Of a stretch of DNA of 64,000 nt, positions 26,704-36,038 are shown piece by piece. The position numbers were made by a program, and so were the translations under genes. The notes below the pieces were generated by a model that saw only the letters and a list, made by a program, of their open reading frames with translations, ran no database searches and was not told the DNA's origin. Source of the stretch: Natribaculum luteum (GTDB lineage Archaea; Halobacteriota; Halobacteria; Halobacteriales; Natrialbaceae); the NCBI RefSeq assembly GCF_023008545.1, contig NZ_CP095397.1, positions 2,841,199-2,905,198 of the forward strand, written 5' to 3'. Within the stretch, counting starts at the first letter, position 1. Each line of letters starts with the position of its first letter.

Positions 26704-27368
26704 CAGATCGGCCCGAGCGAGAGCACGACCGGGACGGCCACGACGACAATCGCCTGTCGGAACGTCACGCCTCGAGCGACGGCAACTGCGTGTGCCCACA
26801 GGTAGCCCGACCAGAGCGTACAGAGGATCGAGAAGCCGTTCGCCACCACGAACGCCAGGCCGGGATCCGGCGGCAGCGCGTAGATCCGGGCGGGGAGCGT
26901 GACCCCGACGCTCCAGAGTTCCGTCGGCGTCGCTGGGAACGCGACCAGCAGGAGCGCCAGTACGACGACGTTGCCGAACAGCAGAGGGACGAACCCCCAG
27001 GCGACCAGCGCCGCAGTCCGGCCGAACCCGCGCTCGCTCGCGACCGGCCATGACAGCACGTGAAAAATCGCCGTATACACGAGCCAGAAGAACGCAGGAC
27101 CGACGATCAGGGTCGCGAGTATGATCCCAAAGAGGCCCGGAAGGGATACTTCCCAACCCGCCGTCGCGTACCGGATCGGCGGAAACGCGCCGAGGACCTC
27201 CTCGTCGGGAATCATCGGCGACCGCAACAGCGACTGAACCGGCGGGAACACCCCGAGACACAGCACGCCGATCGCTGCGGGCACGCTGGCCGACCGCGAC
27301 AGCGAGGGTGACGCGGTCTCGAAAAACCTGGCGGGATCGGCGAGGAGACGCTGCAAGCGACCGTCCAT
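26703..27368 (-). CDS. Yip1-domain membrane protein
   Basis: A 221-residue integral membrane protein with about five hydrophobic segments (for example GIILATLIVGPAFFWLVYTA, FVPLLFGNVVVLALLLVAF and AIVVVAVPVVLSLG). The N-terminal LQRLLADPARFFE is the usual lead of archaeal YIP1-domain proteins. The role of these proteins in archaea is unknown. The gene ends exactly in the inverted repeat and is divergent from the ABC exporter operon. Confidence 0.75.
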   Translation of the reverse strand: MDGRLQRLLADPARFFETASPSLSRSASVPAAIGVLCLGVFPPVQSLLRSPMIPDEEVLGAFPPIRYATAGWEVSLPGLFGIILATLIVGPAFFWLVYTAIFHVLSWPVASERGFGRTAALVAWGFVPLLFGNVVVLALLLVAFPATPTELWSVGVTLPARIYALPPDPGLAFVVANGFSILCTLWSGYLWAHAVAVARGVTFRQAIVVVAVPVVLSLGPI

Positions 27369-27463
27369 ACCAGTCGTGTCGTCGGCCCGACTATTCAGCG
27401 TTTTCGGCCGACGGCGGCCCCGGTTTCCCCACAGTTTCTGGGCCAGAAACCGTGCATCCGATT

Positions 27464-27475
27464 CTATTTAAATAG
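27464..27475 (+). promoter_or_regulatory. TATA-like palindrome of the ABC exporter operon
   Basis: CTATTTAAATAG is a perfect 12-nt palindrome ending 20 nt before ATG 27496. It holds a strong TATA box (TTTAAATA) at the spacing expected for a leaderless start. Its symmetry may also let it serve the divergent Yip1 gene (start 27368), though that is about 100 nt away. Confidence 0.6.
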
Positions 27476-27495
27476 GTCACGTCGGTCCACGTGGA

Positions 27496-28488
27496 ATGAC
27501 GGCGATCGAAACGCACGACCTGACGAAACGCTACGGCGACGTCGTCGCGCTCGACGGCATCGATCTATCGATACGCGAGGGAGAAGTGTTCGGCTTTCTC
27601 GGGCCGAACGGGGCCGGCAAGACGACGACCATCGACCTGCTGCTAGACTTCATCAGACCGACCGCCGGCTCCGCGACCGTTCTGGGATACGACGCGCAGG
27701 TGGAGGCGGACGCGGTCCGCGAGCGAGTCGGCGTCCTTCCGGACGGCTTCGACCTCTGGGAACGGTCGTCCGGCTACCGCCATCTGGAGTTCGCGATCGA
27801 ATCGAAAGGCGGCGACGAGGACCCCGACGGCCTGCTCGAGCGGGTCGGCCTCGAGCAGGAGGACGCACGACGCCACGTCGGCGACTACTCGAAGGGGATG
27901 AAACAGCGGCTCGCGATGGCGATGACCCTGGTCGGCGATCCCGACCTGCTGATCCTCGACGAACCCTCCACTGGGCTCGATCCCCACGGCATCCGAACGA
28001 TGCAGGAGCTGGTACGAGAGCGGGCCGCCGACGGGACGACCGTCTTTTTCTCCTCGCACATCCTCAGCCAGGTGTCGGCGGTCTGTGACCGCGTCGGCAT
28101 CCTCGACGAGGGCGAGCTCGTGACGGTCGACACCATCGAGGGACTTCGGGAGACCGCAGGCGCGGGCTCGCGACTCGTCGTCCGCGTCGCCGACGAACCG
28201 ACGGTCGACCTCGAGGGGATCGAAGGCGTAACCGACGTCGCCTTCGGGGACGGGTCGGTGACGGCGACCTACGTCGAGCCAGCGGCGAAGGCGACCGTCG
28301 TCCACCGACTCGTCGAGAACGGCGTCGACGTGCTCGACTTCGAGATTCGTGAACCGACGCTCGAGGATCTCTTCGAGGCGTACACGAACGGCGATCTGAA
28401 GGCGACCGACGGCCAGGCCACGAAAGCGAGTCCGTCGGCGACGACCGCGGGGTCGGCCGACGTTGCGAGCGTGGAGGTGGATCGATGA
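27496..28488 (+). CDS. ABC-2 type exporter ATPase
   Basis: A 330-residue ATPase: Walker A GPNGAGKT (36-43), signature-like YSKGMKQRLAMAM, and Walker B LLILDEPSTGLDP. The C-terminal 100 residues carry a small alpha/beta accessory domain (LVVRVADEPTVDLEGI) and a Thr/Ser/Ala-rich tail. This CcmA/NosF-like group energises export or multi-drug/copper-enzyme assembly systems. It is followed with a 4-nt overlap (ATGA at 28485) by its permease gene. A typical NosD/NosZ set is absent nearby, so a nitrous-oxide role is not supported. Confidence 0.9.
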   Translation: MTAIETHDLTKRYGDVVALDGIDLSIREGEVFGFLGPNGAGKTTTIDLLLDFIRPTAGSATVLGYDAQVEADAVRERVGVLPDGFDLWERSSGYRHLEFAIESKGGDEDPDGLLERVGLEQEDARRHVGDYSKGMKQRLAMAMTLVGDPDLLILDEPSTGLDPHGIRTMQELVRERAADGTTVFFSSHILSQVSAVCDRVGILDEGELVTVDTIEGLRETAGAGSRLVVRVADEPTVDLEGIEGVTDVAFGDGSVTATYVEPAAKATVVHRLVENGVDVLDFEIREPTLEDLFEAYTNGDLKATDGQATKASPSATTAGSADVASVEVDR

Positions 28489-29381
28489 GTTACCGACTCG
28501 TCGCGCGCAAGGACTTCGAGGACGTCGTCCGCTCGAAGATGCTCTGGTCGATCCTTGGCGTGTTCGTGTTGCTGATGGCGATCATCTCCTTTGGCATCGG
28601 CACGAACGACCTCGGCGACGCGACGTGGGTCGAGATCCTCGGACTGTTCAACTCGCTCGGCGCCCAACTGCTGATCCCGGTCACGGCCCTGATCTTCGGC
28701 TACATGGCCATCGCCGGGGAGCGCCAGTCCGGGAGTCTCCGGATCCTGTTCGGCCTCTCGCACGACCGCCGCGACGTCGTCTTCGGCAAGTTCTGTAGCC
28801 GCGTCGCCATCATGGTGGTCGCCGCGGTCTTGCTCTGTCTCGTGACCCTCGGGGTGGCGCTCGCGTTGTTCGGCGTTCCCGACGTCGGGACCTTTCTCGC
28901 GTTTGCCGGATTGACGGTGCTGCTCGCGGCTTCCTTTACCGGGATCGCGGTCGGCATCTCGTCGCTGACCGGGAACCGCGCGAAGGCCATGGGCGGAGCG
29001 ATCGGCAGCTACGTCGTGTTCGTGCTGCTGTGGCATCCGTTCGTCGCCGCCGTCCACTACCTGAGCGCCGGCGAACTCGTGGGCTACGATGCGCCGAGTT
29101 GGTACTTCCTGCTGTTACGGCTGAACCCGCTCGTGGCGTACCGGGACGCGCTGGGGCTGCTGACCGACCAGTACCTCTGGCCGATAATCGGCTGGTCGAC
29201 CATCGTCGAGGACGTCTCCATGGAGCAGGCGTCGGGAGACGCCCTGTTGCTCACCAATCGACTGAGCGGCGACCTCCCGTTTTACCTGACCGAGTGGGGA
29301 AGCGTCGTCGTCCTGCTTGCGTGGCTGGTCGTTCCCGTCGCCGTCGGCTACTGGCACTTCTCGCGTGCCGACCTCAACTGA
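28485..29381 (+). CDS. ABC-2 type permease
   Basis: A 298-residue permease starting MSYRLVARKDFEDVVRSKML, a typical NosY-like amphipathic start, with six membrane segments (for example MLWSILGVFVLLMAIISFGI, VAIMVVAAVLLCLVTLGV and WGSVVVLLAWLVVPVAVGYW). It overlaps the ATPase gene by 4 nt, which supports a coupled two-component exporter. No substrate can be inferred. Directly after the stop lies a half-copy of the ATACT-CCGGAC element. Confidence 0.9.
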   Translation: MSYRLVARKDFEDVVRSKMLWSILGVFVLLMAIISFGIGTNDLGDATWVEILGLFNSLGAQLLIPVTALIFGYMAIAGERQSGSLRILFGLSHDRRDVVFGKFCSRVAIMVVAAVLLCLVTLGVALALFGVPDVGTFLAFAGLTVLLAASFTGIAVGISSLTGNRAKAMGGAIGSYVVFVLLWHPFVAAVHYLSAGELVGYDAPSWYFLLLRLNPLVAYRDALGLLTDQYLWPIIGWSTIVEDVSMEQASGDALLLTNRLSGDLPFYLTEWGSVVVLLAWLVVPVAVGYWHFSRADLN

Positions 29382-29382
29382 T

Positions 29383-29408
29383 ATACTACCGGACAACAGT
29401 CAGTGAAT
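29383..29408 (+). repeat. single arm related to the 26624-26703 inverted repeat
   Basis: The sequence from 29383 (ATACTACCGGACAACAGTC, then AGTGAAT) matches the arm at 26624 (ATACTGCCGGACGTAAGTC, then GTGAAAG) at about 20 of 26 positions. It sits 2 nt after the permease stop. No second arm is seen close by. It may be a decayed copy of the same small element or a shared termination signal. Confidence 0.45.
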
Positions 29409-29534
29409 ATCGATTGCACTCGAACGGCCGGCGCCGCCGGCGACGAGCCACCAGGCGCGATCGAGTACGTGCTGACCGGTGTTCGATCGTACGAACGTCG
29501 CCGACTGTTCACGCTCGAGGTCGTCCCCAGGCGA

Positions 29535-31451
29535 TCAGGCGCGCTTCTGGATCTCCTCGCGCAGCAGTCGGCTCACGAGATCGCCGTCGGCCTTCCCGCG
29601 AAGCGCGCCCATGCACTCGCCCATGAGTCCGGAGAACGCCTGCATTCCTTCCTCTTCGACCTGTTTTTCGTTGCGTTCGACGACCTCGAGGATGGCCTCG
29701 CGAACCTCGTCTTCGGAGACGCCACCCAGGTCCTCGCGCTCGACCGCCTCTTCGGCGGTGAGCGAGGGCTCGTCGGCGAGCGCGGAGAGCAGGTCGCCGA
29801 CGGCCTCTTTCGGAACCTCACCGTCGTCGACGAGTCGCAGGCTCTCCTCGAGGTGGTCGTCGGTGAGGTTCGCGACCGGGACGTCGTCGCGACGGAGTTC
29901 GGTGAGCGTGGACTCGAGGGTGGTCGCCGCGAGCGTCGGGTCGACGCCGTCAGACGAATCCGACGAGCCTCCGCTCGCGTCGCTCGCGGAGACGCCGCCG
30001 TCGACGACCGACTCGAAAAGCGGCATGTACTCGCCGTAGGCGACCTGCTCGGCGAGGCCGGCGTCGAGGTCGTACTCCGCCTGGTAGCGGTCGACCTTCT
30101 CGGTCAGCAGTTCGGGTTCGGGTACCGTGCTCGGGTCGGGTTCGACCGGCGGGACGTCCGTCTCGGGGTACATCCGCGCCGCACCCGGCAGCGGGCGCAG
30201 GTAGCGGGTCGTCCCGTCGTCGTTCGCGCCGCGGGTCTCCTCGGGGACGCCCTCGAGTGCGCTTTCGGCCCGCTCGGCGACGGCCTCGATGGCGCTTTCG
30301 GCGACCTCGGTTGCGGCGGCGACGATCGCGACGGCGTCTTTGGAGCCCGCGCCGACGGCCTCACGGAGGGCGGCGACTTCCGCCTCGGTGACGCCGTAGG
30401 CCGGAAGTTCGTCGGTGTGGAAGATACCGCCCGCACCGTGGCGTTTGGCGTGATCGGAAAACTCCGTACCGAGCCGGCGGTCGGGGGCGATCTCGCGGCC
30501 GACGAGGCCGTCGAAGCCGTACAGCGGGACGGCCGTGACCGAGCCGCCCGAGTCGAGTGCGCCGCGGATCACGCCGCTGTCGGTGTCCTCGAAGACCTCG
30601 GTCACGTCTACGGTGTCGCCGACGCTCGCGTCGCGAGCCTCGAGTTCGTCGGCGATCTCGACGAGTTCGGCCTGCCTGCCGACCTCGGTGCGAACGATGT
30701 CGTCGATGTCGTCCAGGCTCTGGACGCCTTTGATCTCGACGCGGGCTCCCTCGGCGATCGAGACGTTGACGTCCTGGCGGATGGTGCCGAGCCCGCGTTT
30801 TACACGCCCCGTCGAGCGCAGCAACATCCCGATCCGTTCTGCGGCCTCGAGCGCCTGCTCGGGCGTCGAGATGTCGGGGCTCGTGCCGATCTCGACGAGC
30901 GGAATGCCGAGTCGGTCCAGACTGTAGACGACGCCGTCGTCGGTCTCCTCGACCCGCTGGGCGCTCTCCTCCTCGAGCATGAGGTCCTCGATTCCCACGG
31001 CCCCCTCGCTCGTCTCGATCTCGCCGTCGACGGCGATCAGCGTCGACCGCTGGAAGCCCGACGTGTTCGAGCCGTCGACGACGATCTTGCGCATCACGTG
31101 GGCCTGGTCGATCGGCTGCATGTCCATCAGCTGGGCGATCTCGAGGGCCGTCTCGAGCGCCTCGTCGTCGAGACGGTGCGGCGGCTCGTCGTCTTCCTCG
31201 ACGAGGCAGGTCGTGTCGTACGCGAGGTACTCGAACTCGCGGTCGACCCTGCTCTCTTCTAGGGCGGCCTCGTCGATCTCGCCCAGTTCGCTCCGGGTGG
31301 GGTGGAGGTAACGAGTGAACCGACGCGTCGACTCCTCGGGGTCGCGCAACTCGGTCGGACAGTTACAGAACAGCTTCGCCGCCGTGTCGAGTTGCTGGTG
31401 GATCTCCAGCCCGGCGACGAGTCCGAGCTCGTCGTAGTCGTACTCGGTCAT
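29535..31451 (-). CDS. gatE: glutamyl-tRNA(Gln) amidotransferase subunit E
   Basis: A 638-residue GatE, the archaea-specific tRNA-binding and kinase subunit that, with GatD, turns Glu-tRNA(Gln) into Gln-tRNA(Gln). Family marks are VAGLEIHQQLDTAAKLFCNC at the N-terminus, LMDMQPIDQAHVMRKIVVDG, GLGTIRQDVNVSIAEG and the GAD-like insert (GGIFHTDELPAYGVTEAEV). The C-terminal YqeY-like tail ends LVSRLLREEIQKRA. Near residue 520 a Ser/Gly/Asp-rich run (ASDASGGSSDSSDG) looks like a flexible linker before the tail domain. An antisense open frame runs the whole length but is an artefact of GC-rich coding. Confidence 0.95.
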   Translation of the reverse strand: MTEYDYDELGLVAGLEIHQQLDTAAKLFCNCPTELRDPEESTRRFTRYLHPTRSELGEIDEAALEESRVDREFEYLAYDTTCLVEEDDEPPHRLDDEALETALEIAQLMDMQPIDQAHVMRKIVVDGSNTSGFQRSTLIAVDGEIETSEGAVGIEDLMLEEESAQRVEETDDGVVYSLDRLGIPLVEIGTSPDISTPEQALEAAERIGMLLRSTGRVKRGLGTIRQDVNVSIAEGARVEIKGVQSLDDIDDIVRTEVGRQAELVEIADELEARDASVGDTVDVTEVFEDTDSGVIRGALDSGGSVTAVPLYGFDGLVGREIAPDRRLGTEFSDHAKRHGAGGIFHTDELPAYGVTEAEVAALREAVGAGSKDAVAIVAAATEVAESAIEAVAERAESALEGVPEETRGANDDGTTRYLRPLPGAARMYPETDVPPVEPDPSTVPEPELLTEKVDRYQAEYDLDAGLAEQVAYGEYMPLFESVVDGGVSASDASGGSSDSSDGVDPTLAATTLESTLTELRRDDVPVANLTDDHLEESLRLVDDGEVPKEAVGDLLSALADEPSLTAEEAVEREDLGGVSEDEVREAILEVVERNEKQVEEEGMQAFSGLMGECMGALRGKADGDLVSRLLREEIQKRA

Positions 31452-31567
31452 TGGCGAGCACTCGGAGGCCGAGGGGTAAAAAACCGTCCAGTCTCGAGCG
31501 CTCCCGGCGACTCGAGTTGGTCGCGTGGCATCCGGCGTCGACTCGAGCGGTACCGGTGCGGGCGACG

Positions 31568-32197
31568 CTAGTAGTCGCCCCCGTGGTCGTCAGAGTCGTG
31601 GTCGTCGGAGTTGTGGTCGTCGGAGTTGTGGTCGTCGGAGTCGTGGTTGTCCGAATCGTGATCGCCGTTGGAGTCGTCTCCGTCGTCGGAATCGTCTCCG
31701 TCGTCGGAGTCGTCCCCGTCGTCGGAGTCGTCCCCGTCAGCCGAGAGATCGAATCCCCCGTTCGTCTCGACGTCGCCGCGCATCGAGTCGGGGTGGAACG
31801 AACAGTAGTACTCGGCCATCTCGTCGCTCGCGTCGACGGTCGTCGACACGGCCTCTCCCGCGTCCTCGCTCGAGTCGGACGCGGCCAGTTCCTCGCCGTC
31901 TTCGGTCTCGACGACCAGTTCGTGCTCGAGTCCGTCGAGGTTGATCCAGACGATTTCGTACTGCTGGCCGTCTTCGAGTTCCATCGTCGGATTCTCCTCG
32001 CCCTCGATCTCCTCGGGTGCGACGCCGAGCCAGTACTCCTGTTTGCCGCCGAGGACGATCGGCAGGCGGTCGTCTTCGTCTTCCCCGTCGTCCGTTTCGG
32101 TTTCGTTGTCGTCGTCCTGTGCTGCCGTGGTTCCCGCCAGTCCAGTCACTGCCGCTGTCGCACCCAGCAGTCGAAGGACGGTTCGTCGATCAGCCAT
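31568..32197 (-). CDS. secreted cupredoxin (halocyanin-like) with Asp/His repeat tail
   Basis: A 209-residue exported protein. The Tat-like signal is MADRRTVLRLLG plus a hydrophobic run to AAQ (residues 1-27). An acidic linker follows, then a cupredoxin domain whose copper ligands appear as H92 (LEHELVV) and C132, H135, M139 (YYCSFHPDSMRG). From residue 155 to the end the protein is a run of short repeats: DDSDDG units first, then HDSDDH/HNSDDH units. The tail may bind metal ions or calcium-like cations. Start chosen at ATG 32197, since the frame to 32254 precedes the signal peptide. Copper carrier for electron transfer is the likely role. Confidence 0.85.
   Translation of the reverse strand: MADRRTVLRLLGATAAVTGLAGTTAAQDDDNETETDDGEDEDDRLPIVLGGKQEYWLGVAPEEIEGEENPTMELEDGQQYEIVWINLDGLEHELVVETEDGEELAASDSSEDAGEAVSTTVDASDEMAEYYCSFHPDSMRGDVETNGGFDLSADGDDSDDGDDSDDGDDSDDGDDSNGDHDSDNHDSDDHNSDDHNSDDHDSDDHGGDY
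31577..31735. repeat. short tandem coding repeat (Asp/Ser/His tail)
   Basis: In the 3' part of the cupredoxin gene, near-identical 15-18-nt units (gtcgtcggagttgtg, gtcgtcggagtcgtc) repeat about ten times. The units split into two blocks: DDSDDG-coding and DDHNS/DDHDS-coding. Such runs vary in length by slippage and may differ among strains. Confidence 0.8.
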
Positions 32198-32405
32198 GTG
32201 TCTCACGGTCGGTCTGTGGAAAGTAGGGGGCAAAAACGAGTGACACCGTTCCACGTCGATAGAAGGGTATTACCACTGAACAGAGTACGGACCGACGTGG
32301 GAAGTGCAGCGTTTCGGAATCGGTGGCGTCGACGGTCTGGCCGGGCACGACCGATCGATCGGCGCGTCGAGGAAGCGACCCGTCCTCGAGCATGGGACGG
32401 AAACG

Positions 32406-33956
32406 TCACGTTGGGCCGGACGTGGATTCGCCCGTCGACGAGCCGTCGACCTCGTCGTCGAACCACCCGTCGAGCGTTCGCCGCCGTCTGCGAACTCGCA
32501 GTCGTTCCTGGAGGCGGTCCGCCAGCAGTTGCTGCAACTCGAGCGCGCGGTCCGCGTCGACGTCGATCGCCGTCGCCGGCCGGCCGAAAAACGAGGCCGA
32601 ACTCGCGGTGTCGGCGGTGACGCTCGCCAGTCGCCGTCGACGCTGGAAGATCGTCTGGTGGTAGACGGCGGTCTGGACCCGGTAGTAGGGGACGACCTTC
32701 GTCGTCCGCCGCCAGAACCCCGTTCGCGTGAGGAAGTACCGCTCGCCGGCGCGGTAGCCTCGGCTGCGCCACTTGAGGTGGGCGGCCGGCGGAACGAGAA
32801 CCAGCAACGCGGCGACGGCGTGCCAGTCCTCGACGACCGCCGTGTAGGTCGCGAGGACGTAGCCCACGGCCATGATCGCACAGAGGGCCGCGACGTACCG
32901 CACCGCGTACCGTTCGCGCGCTCGAGACGGCGGCCGCTCGAGGTCGGTCGAGCCGAACGGTTCGATCGAGCGGGCGAGCGCGTCGACGCGACTGCGCTCG
33001 GCGAGCGGGATCGCCGACTCGGCACCGCGAGAGCCCGACTGTCCCGGCGCGTAACCGGCCGTCTCGACGGCCAGCGAGCCGTAGCCGAACCAGCGGGCCG
33101 GCACCGACTCCTTGATCGTCAGCGTCTGGACCTTCTCGAGCGGGATCGTCCCGCTGTAGCGCTGGAGCAGGCCGCGCTCGTAGTGGAGTTCGTCGCCGAC
33201 GCGCGTGAGCCGGAACCCGTAGTAGCGGTTGAACGTCAACGCGGCGCTCAGGACCCACGCCGCGAGCAAGAACAGCAAGAGTGCCCAGCCGATCGCGATC
33301 AGCCCCGACCCCGGGAGGTCGCTCTCGAGGCCGTCGGCCGGGACGAACGTCGCGGGGTCGAACCCGCTGGCAAACGAGAGGGCGATGCCGCCGAGGATGC
33401 TCGCCCCGGGGTCGATCGTGAACACGCTCAAGATTGCGAGTTCGTCCGGTCGGATCGCAAACAGGAGGTCTTCGGTTTCGCCGGCGTCCTCGCGTTCGCG
33501 CTCTGTTTCTGGCCGCTCCTCGCTCGCCCCCTCACGGAGCCGTCGTCGCAGCCGTCGCGCCTCGGCTTCGTCGACGTACCGCAGGGTGACTTCCGTCTGT
33601 CCGCCGCCCGCGGTCTCGACGTGGACGGCGGCGATGCCAAGCGCCCGCTGGACGACGTTCTGTCTGACGTCGACGTTCTGGACCCGGCGGAGGGGAACCT
33701 CGCGGGCGCGCCTCGAGAGGACGCCGGAGGCGACGTCGAACGTGTTCGCGGTGAGTTCGTACTCGAATCGCTGGTAGTAGGCCAGTTCGTAGACGACGCC
33801 GACGACGATTCCGAACAGTACCATCGAGCCGATCACGAGGACGTTCCCGGGGCCGCCGGGCGAGGCGACGACGCCGAGGAAGAAAAAGAGCGTCCCCGTA
33901 CTCAGGCTTCGCGAGAGCGAGCGAACCGGAACGGAGGCCGGGTGGAGTTTCGTCAT
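32406..33956 (-). CDS. PH-domain membrane protein, YdbT-like (copy 1)
   Basis: A 516-residue protein with three bacterial-PH (bPH2) type beta domains separated by membrane helices. Repeated signatures are [38 protein letters not shown] and [19 protein letters not shown]; the helix pairs lie before them. B. subtilis YdbS and YdbT, the same architecture, give resistance to certain amoebicidal or lantibiotic-like agents; the archaeal role is unknown. Its ATG overlaps the last bases of the YdbS-like gene (33953-33956), so the two are translated together. A near twin lies at 37475-39070. Confidence 0.85.
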   Translation of the reverse strand: MTKLHPASVPVRSLSRSLSTGTLFFFLGVVASPGGPGNVLVIGSMVLFGIVVGVVYELAYYQRFEYELTANTFDVASGVLSRRAREVPLRRVQNVDVRQNVVQRALGIAAVHVETAGGGQTEVTLRYVDEAEARRLRRRLREGASEERPETEREREDAGETEDLLFAIRPDELAILSVFTIDPGASILGGIALSFASGFDPATFVPADGLESDLPGSGLIAIGWALLLFLLAAWVLSAALTFNRYYGFRLTRVGDELHYERGLLQRYSGTIPLEKVQTLTIKESVPARWFGYGSLAVETAGYAPGQSGSRGAESAIPLAERSRVDALARSIEPFGSTDLERPPSRARERYAVRYVAALCAIMAVGYVLATYTAVVEDWHAVAALLVLVPPAAHLKWRSRGYRAGERYFLTRTGFWRRTTKVVPYYRVQTAVYHQTIFQRRRRLASVTADTASSASFFGRPATAIDVDADRALELQQLLADRLQERLRVRRRRRTLDGWFDDEVDGSSTGESTSGPT

Positions 33957-34441
33957 ACCGCGTCCTCACCGCCGCTCTCGATGGCGAGTCGTCGCAACTG
34001 TTCGCGCAGGTCCTCCGCCCGAGCCGGCGTCAATCCGGGGATCGCCACGTCGGCGCTGCGCGATCCGGCCGTGTAGACGACCACCGTCGCCAGACCGACC
34101 GCTCGCTCGAGCGGCGAGCGCCGCGAGTCGACGTGCTGGACGCGCACGAACGGAACGACGGTCTTGATGCGGGTAAAGACGCCCCGTTCGATGTAGAGGG
34201 TGTCGTCCCGAATTTCGAACCGCCAGACGCGGTAGCGCAGCCACGCGACGACGGTTCGACCGACCGCCAGAACGATCGCCAGTACGACGGTGCCCCAGAG
34301 AAGCAGCGAGTGGAAGTCGGCGAGGAGGGTCGTCGTCTGCAAGTAGAGCGCAGCACCGACGACAACCCCGCCAAAGACCGCGGTCCGGACGAGTGCCGCG
34401 ACGACCCAGAGAACGCGGATCCGCGGATCGAGCCGTTCCAT
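33953..34441 (-). CDS. PH-domain membrane protein, YdbS-like (copy 1)
   Basis: A 162-residue protein with two membrane helices ([20 protein letters not shown] and [20 protein letters not shown]) followed by one bPH2 domain ([20 protein letters not shown] then [20 protein letters not shown]). Start ATG 34441 ([12 protein letters not shown]); the 38-residue upstream lead is unconserved. It overlaps the YdbT-like gene by 4 nt. The same gene order, overlap and sequence recur at 39067-39528, which marks a duplicated operon. Confidence 0.85.
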   Translation of the reverse strand: MERLDPRIRVLWVVAALVRTAVFGGVVVGAALYLQTTTLLADFHSLLLWGTVVLAIVLAVGRTVVAWLRYRVWRFEIRDDTLYIERGVFTRIKTVVPFVRVQHVDSRRSPLERAVGLATVVVYTAGSRSADVAIPGLTPARAEDLREQLRRLAIESGGEDAV

Positions 34442-34622
34442 GTCTCTCGAGACGACAGGATCGCGAATAAAAGATCGGAAAGGGGAACTACCCCGTCGGC
34501 CTGCGCTCGAGTTCACCCGCCGCCAGTCGCTGGCCGACCTCGAGACGGCCGACACTCGAGGGCGGCGAGACAGCCGCTCCAGACGAACGCGAACGCGACG
34601 AAATCGCAGACGGCCACAGAAG

Positions 34623-34856
34623 TCAGTGCTGTGCTGCCCGTACGTCAGCGACGTTGATCAAATCCTCCTGGAGCCCCTCGCCGTCGCAGTCCTCGTTGGG
34701 ACACTCGTAGTGCCACCCGTCTTGCGTGGCCTCTCGTTCTCGGAATCGGTCTCCACAGATCTGACAGAAGAGCTGTCCTTCCGCACAGGTGTCTCGGTGC
34801 AACTCGAGTGCGAGCTCCGTCTGGAACGACTGGTTGCAGTTGCGACAGGTGTGCAT
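34623..34856 (-). CDS. double zinc-finger protein
   Basis: A 77-residue protein with two zinc sites: CRNCNQSF with the following HRDTC (C2HC/C2H2-like, residues 4-24) and CQICGDRF with HYECPNEDC (residues 31-57). The last 15 residues form a helix ([12 protein letters not shown]). Haloarchaea carry several such one- or two-finger microproteins, some needed for biofilm or swarming in Haloferax; whether this is one of those I cannot say. It has its own spacer on both sides. Confidence 0.8.
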   Translation of the reverse strand: MHTCRNCNQSFQTELALELHRDTCAEGQLFCQICGDRFREREATQDGWHYECPNEDCDGEGLQEDLINVADVRAAQH

Positions 34857-35119
34857 ATTTCGTCTGACGCGAGCATCCCTAAAAACTGCTTGGGTTCTTT
34901 TATTCCGTCGGAAATGACGTAATACGGCTCCACTCCGCCGATTTAGGGATCGTCGGTCGACAAAAAAGAACTATCGACATTGCTTGTTACTCGAGTTCGA
35001 GTACTCCATCATCTGCCACGTTCGGACGGGGCCACTCACCACGAGATAGACTCGCACGATCGAAAGCAGGCGACGTGATCGAGTGCCGACTCGAGTCGGG
35101 GTCGCTGGAAACGGTGCCG

Positions 35120-35854
35120 TCACTCCAGGCGCCGTTCCCACTCGGCAGCGGACATCGATTCGCCGGTGACGCCGCCTGGCCCCTGTGCGAGCAAGGACGT
35201 GGCAGCGTCGTTCATCACGTCGGGGTCGAGAATCTCCGCCCGTTCCGCGTCGGGCAGGTGGTTCCAGAAGCGGGTCTCGACGCGTCCGCCGGGATCGGCC
35301 GCGTTGACGGTGATGCCGTACTCCTCGAGTTCGGCGGCCTGCGTCCGGGTCATCCCTTCCAGAGCCCACTTCGAGGCGACGTACGGCCCCCACCGTGCTG
35401 CGCCCCGACGACCCAGTCCCGACGAGACGTTGACGACGTTGCCGCGCCCGCCGTCGATCATCTCGAGGACAGCGTACTTCGAGAACAGGAAGACGCCGGT
35501 CACGTTCACGTCCAGAATCTGCCGGAAGTCCGTGACGTCGACCTCGTGCAGGGCGCGGCGTTCGTCGTACATGGTCAACAGCCCGATGCCGGCGTTGTTC
35601 ACGAGGCCGGTCACCGTTCCGTACTCGTCGACCGTCGCGTCGACGACGGCACGCACCGCGCGCTCGTCGGTGACGTCAGCGGGTGCGACGAGCGTCTCGC
35701 CGTCCGCGTCGGCAGCGACCGCCTCGAGATCGGCCTCGCTGCGGGCGGTCAGCACGACGTTTGCCCCCTCTCGAGCGAACCGTTTCGCCATCGACGCGCC
35801 GAGTCCCCGGCTCGCGCCGGTGACGATGACCGTCTCTTCGTCGAGCGTCGTCAT
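35120..35854 (-). CDS. short-chain dehydrogenase/reductase
   Basis: A 244-residue classical SDR: cofactor motif TGASRGLG (12-19), NNAG (86-89), and catalytic S145 (VVNVSSGLG), Y158 and K162 (YVASK). D61 in the ADVT sequence contacts the adenine ring. Arg40-like residues after the second strand (LTARSEADL) suggest NADP(H) preference. Start ATG 35854; the upstream ORF lead MAPAAVSPH is unconserved. Substrate unknown. The gene lies between two unrelated genes on the same strand with no tight operon. Confidence 0.88.
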   Translation of the reverse strand: MTTLDEETVIVTGASRGLGASMAKRFAREGANVVLTARSEADLEAVAADADGETLVAPADVTDERAVRAVVDATVDEYGTVTGLVNNAGIGLLTMYDERRALHEVDVTDFRQILDVNVTGVFLFSKYAVLEMIDGGRGNVVNVSSGLGRRGAARWGPYVASKWALEGMTRTQAAELEEYGITVNAADPGGRVETRFWNHLPDAERAEILDPDVMNDAATSLLAQGPGGVTGESMSAAEWERRLE

Positions 35855-36038
35855 GTGCGGGGATACCGCTGCGGGAGCCAAAAGGTCACTGTTCCGGCGG
35901 GTCGACCACGCCGTCTCGAGGTCGCTGGCGACGGCGTACGGCTCGGTCAGTGGGGCAGTTCGCGAGGGGGTCGCGTCAAAAGGTAGGCGATTTTTGGGAG
36001 CTGACGGATCAACCTAGCTGGAACTCGCGTGGCGGACT

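Noticed and set aside
27496-29381. Nitrous-oxide reductase (NosFY) assignment of the ABC-2 pair
   Set aside because: No NosD, NosZ or copper-enzyme genes nearby; the ATPase-permease pair is generic.
29403-31262. 619-codon open frame antisense to gatE
   Set aside because: It mirrors the gatE coding frame; high GC3 coding leaves long stop-free frames on the other strand. The product has no protein pattern.
31577-31735. Tandem repeat mistaken for a CRISPR array
   Set aside because: Units are in frame, without unique spacers, and encode the Asp/His tail of a secreted protein.
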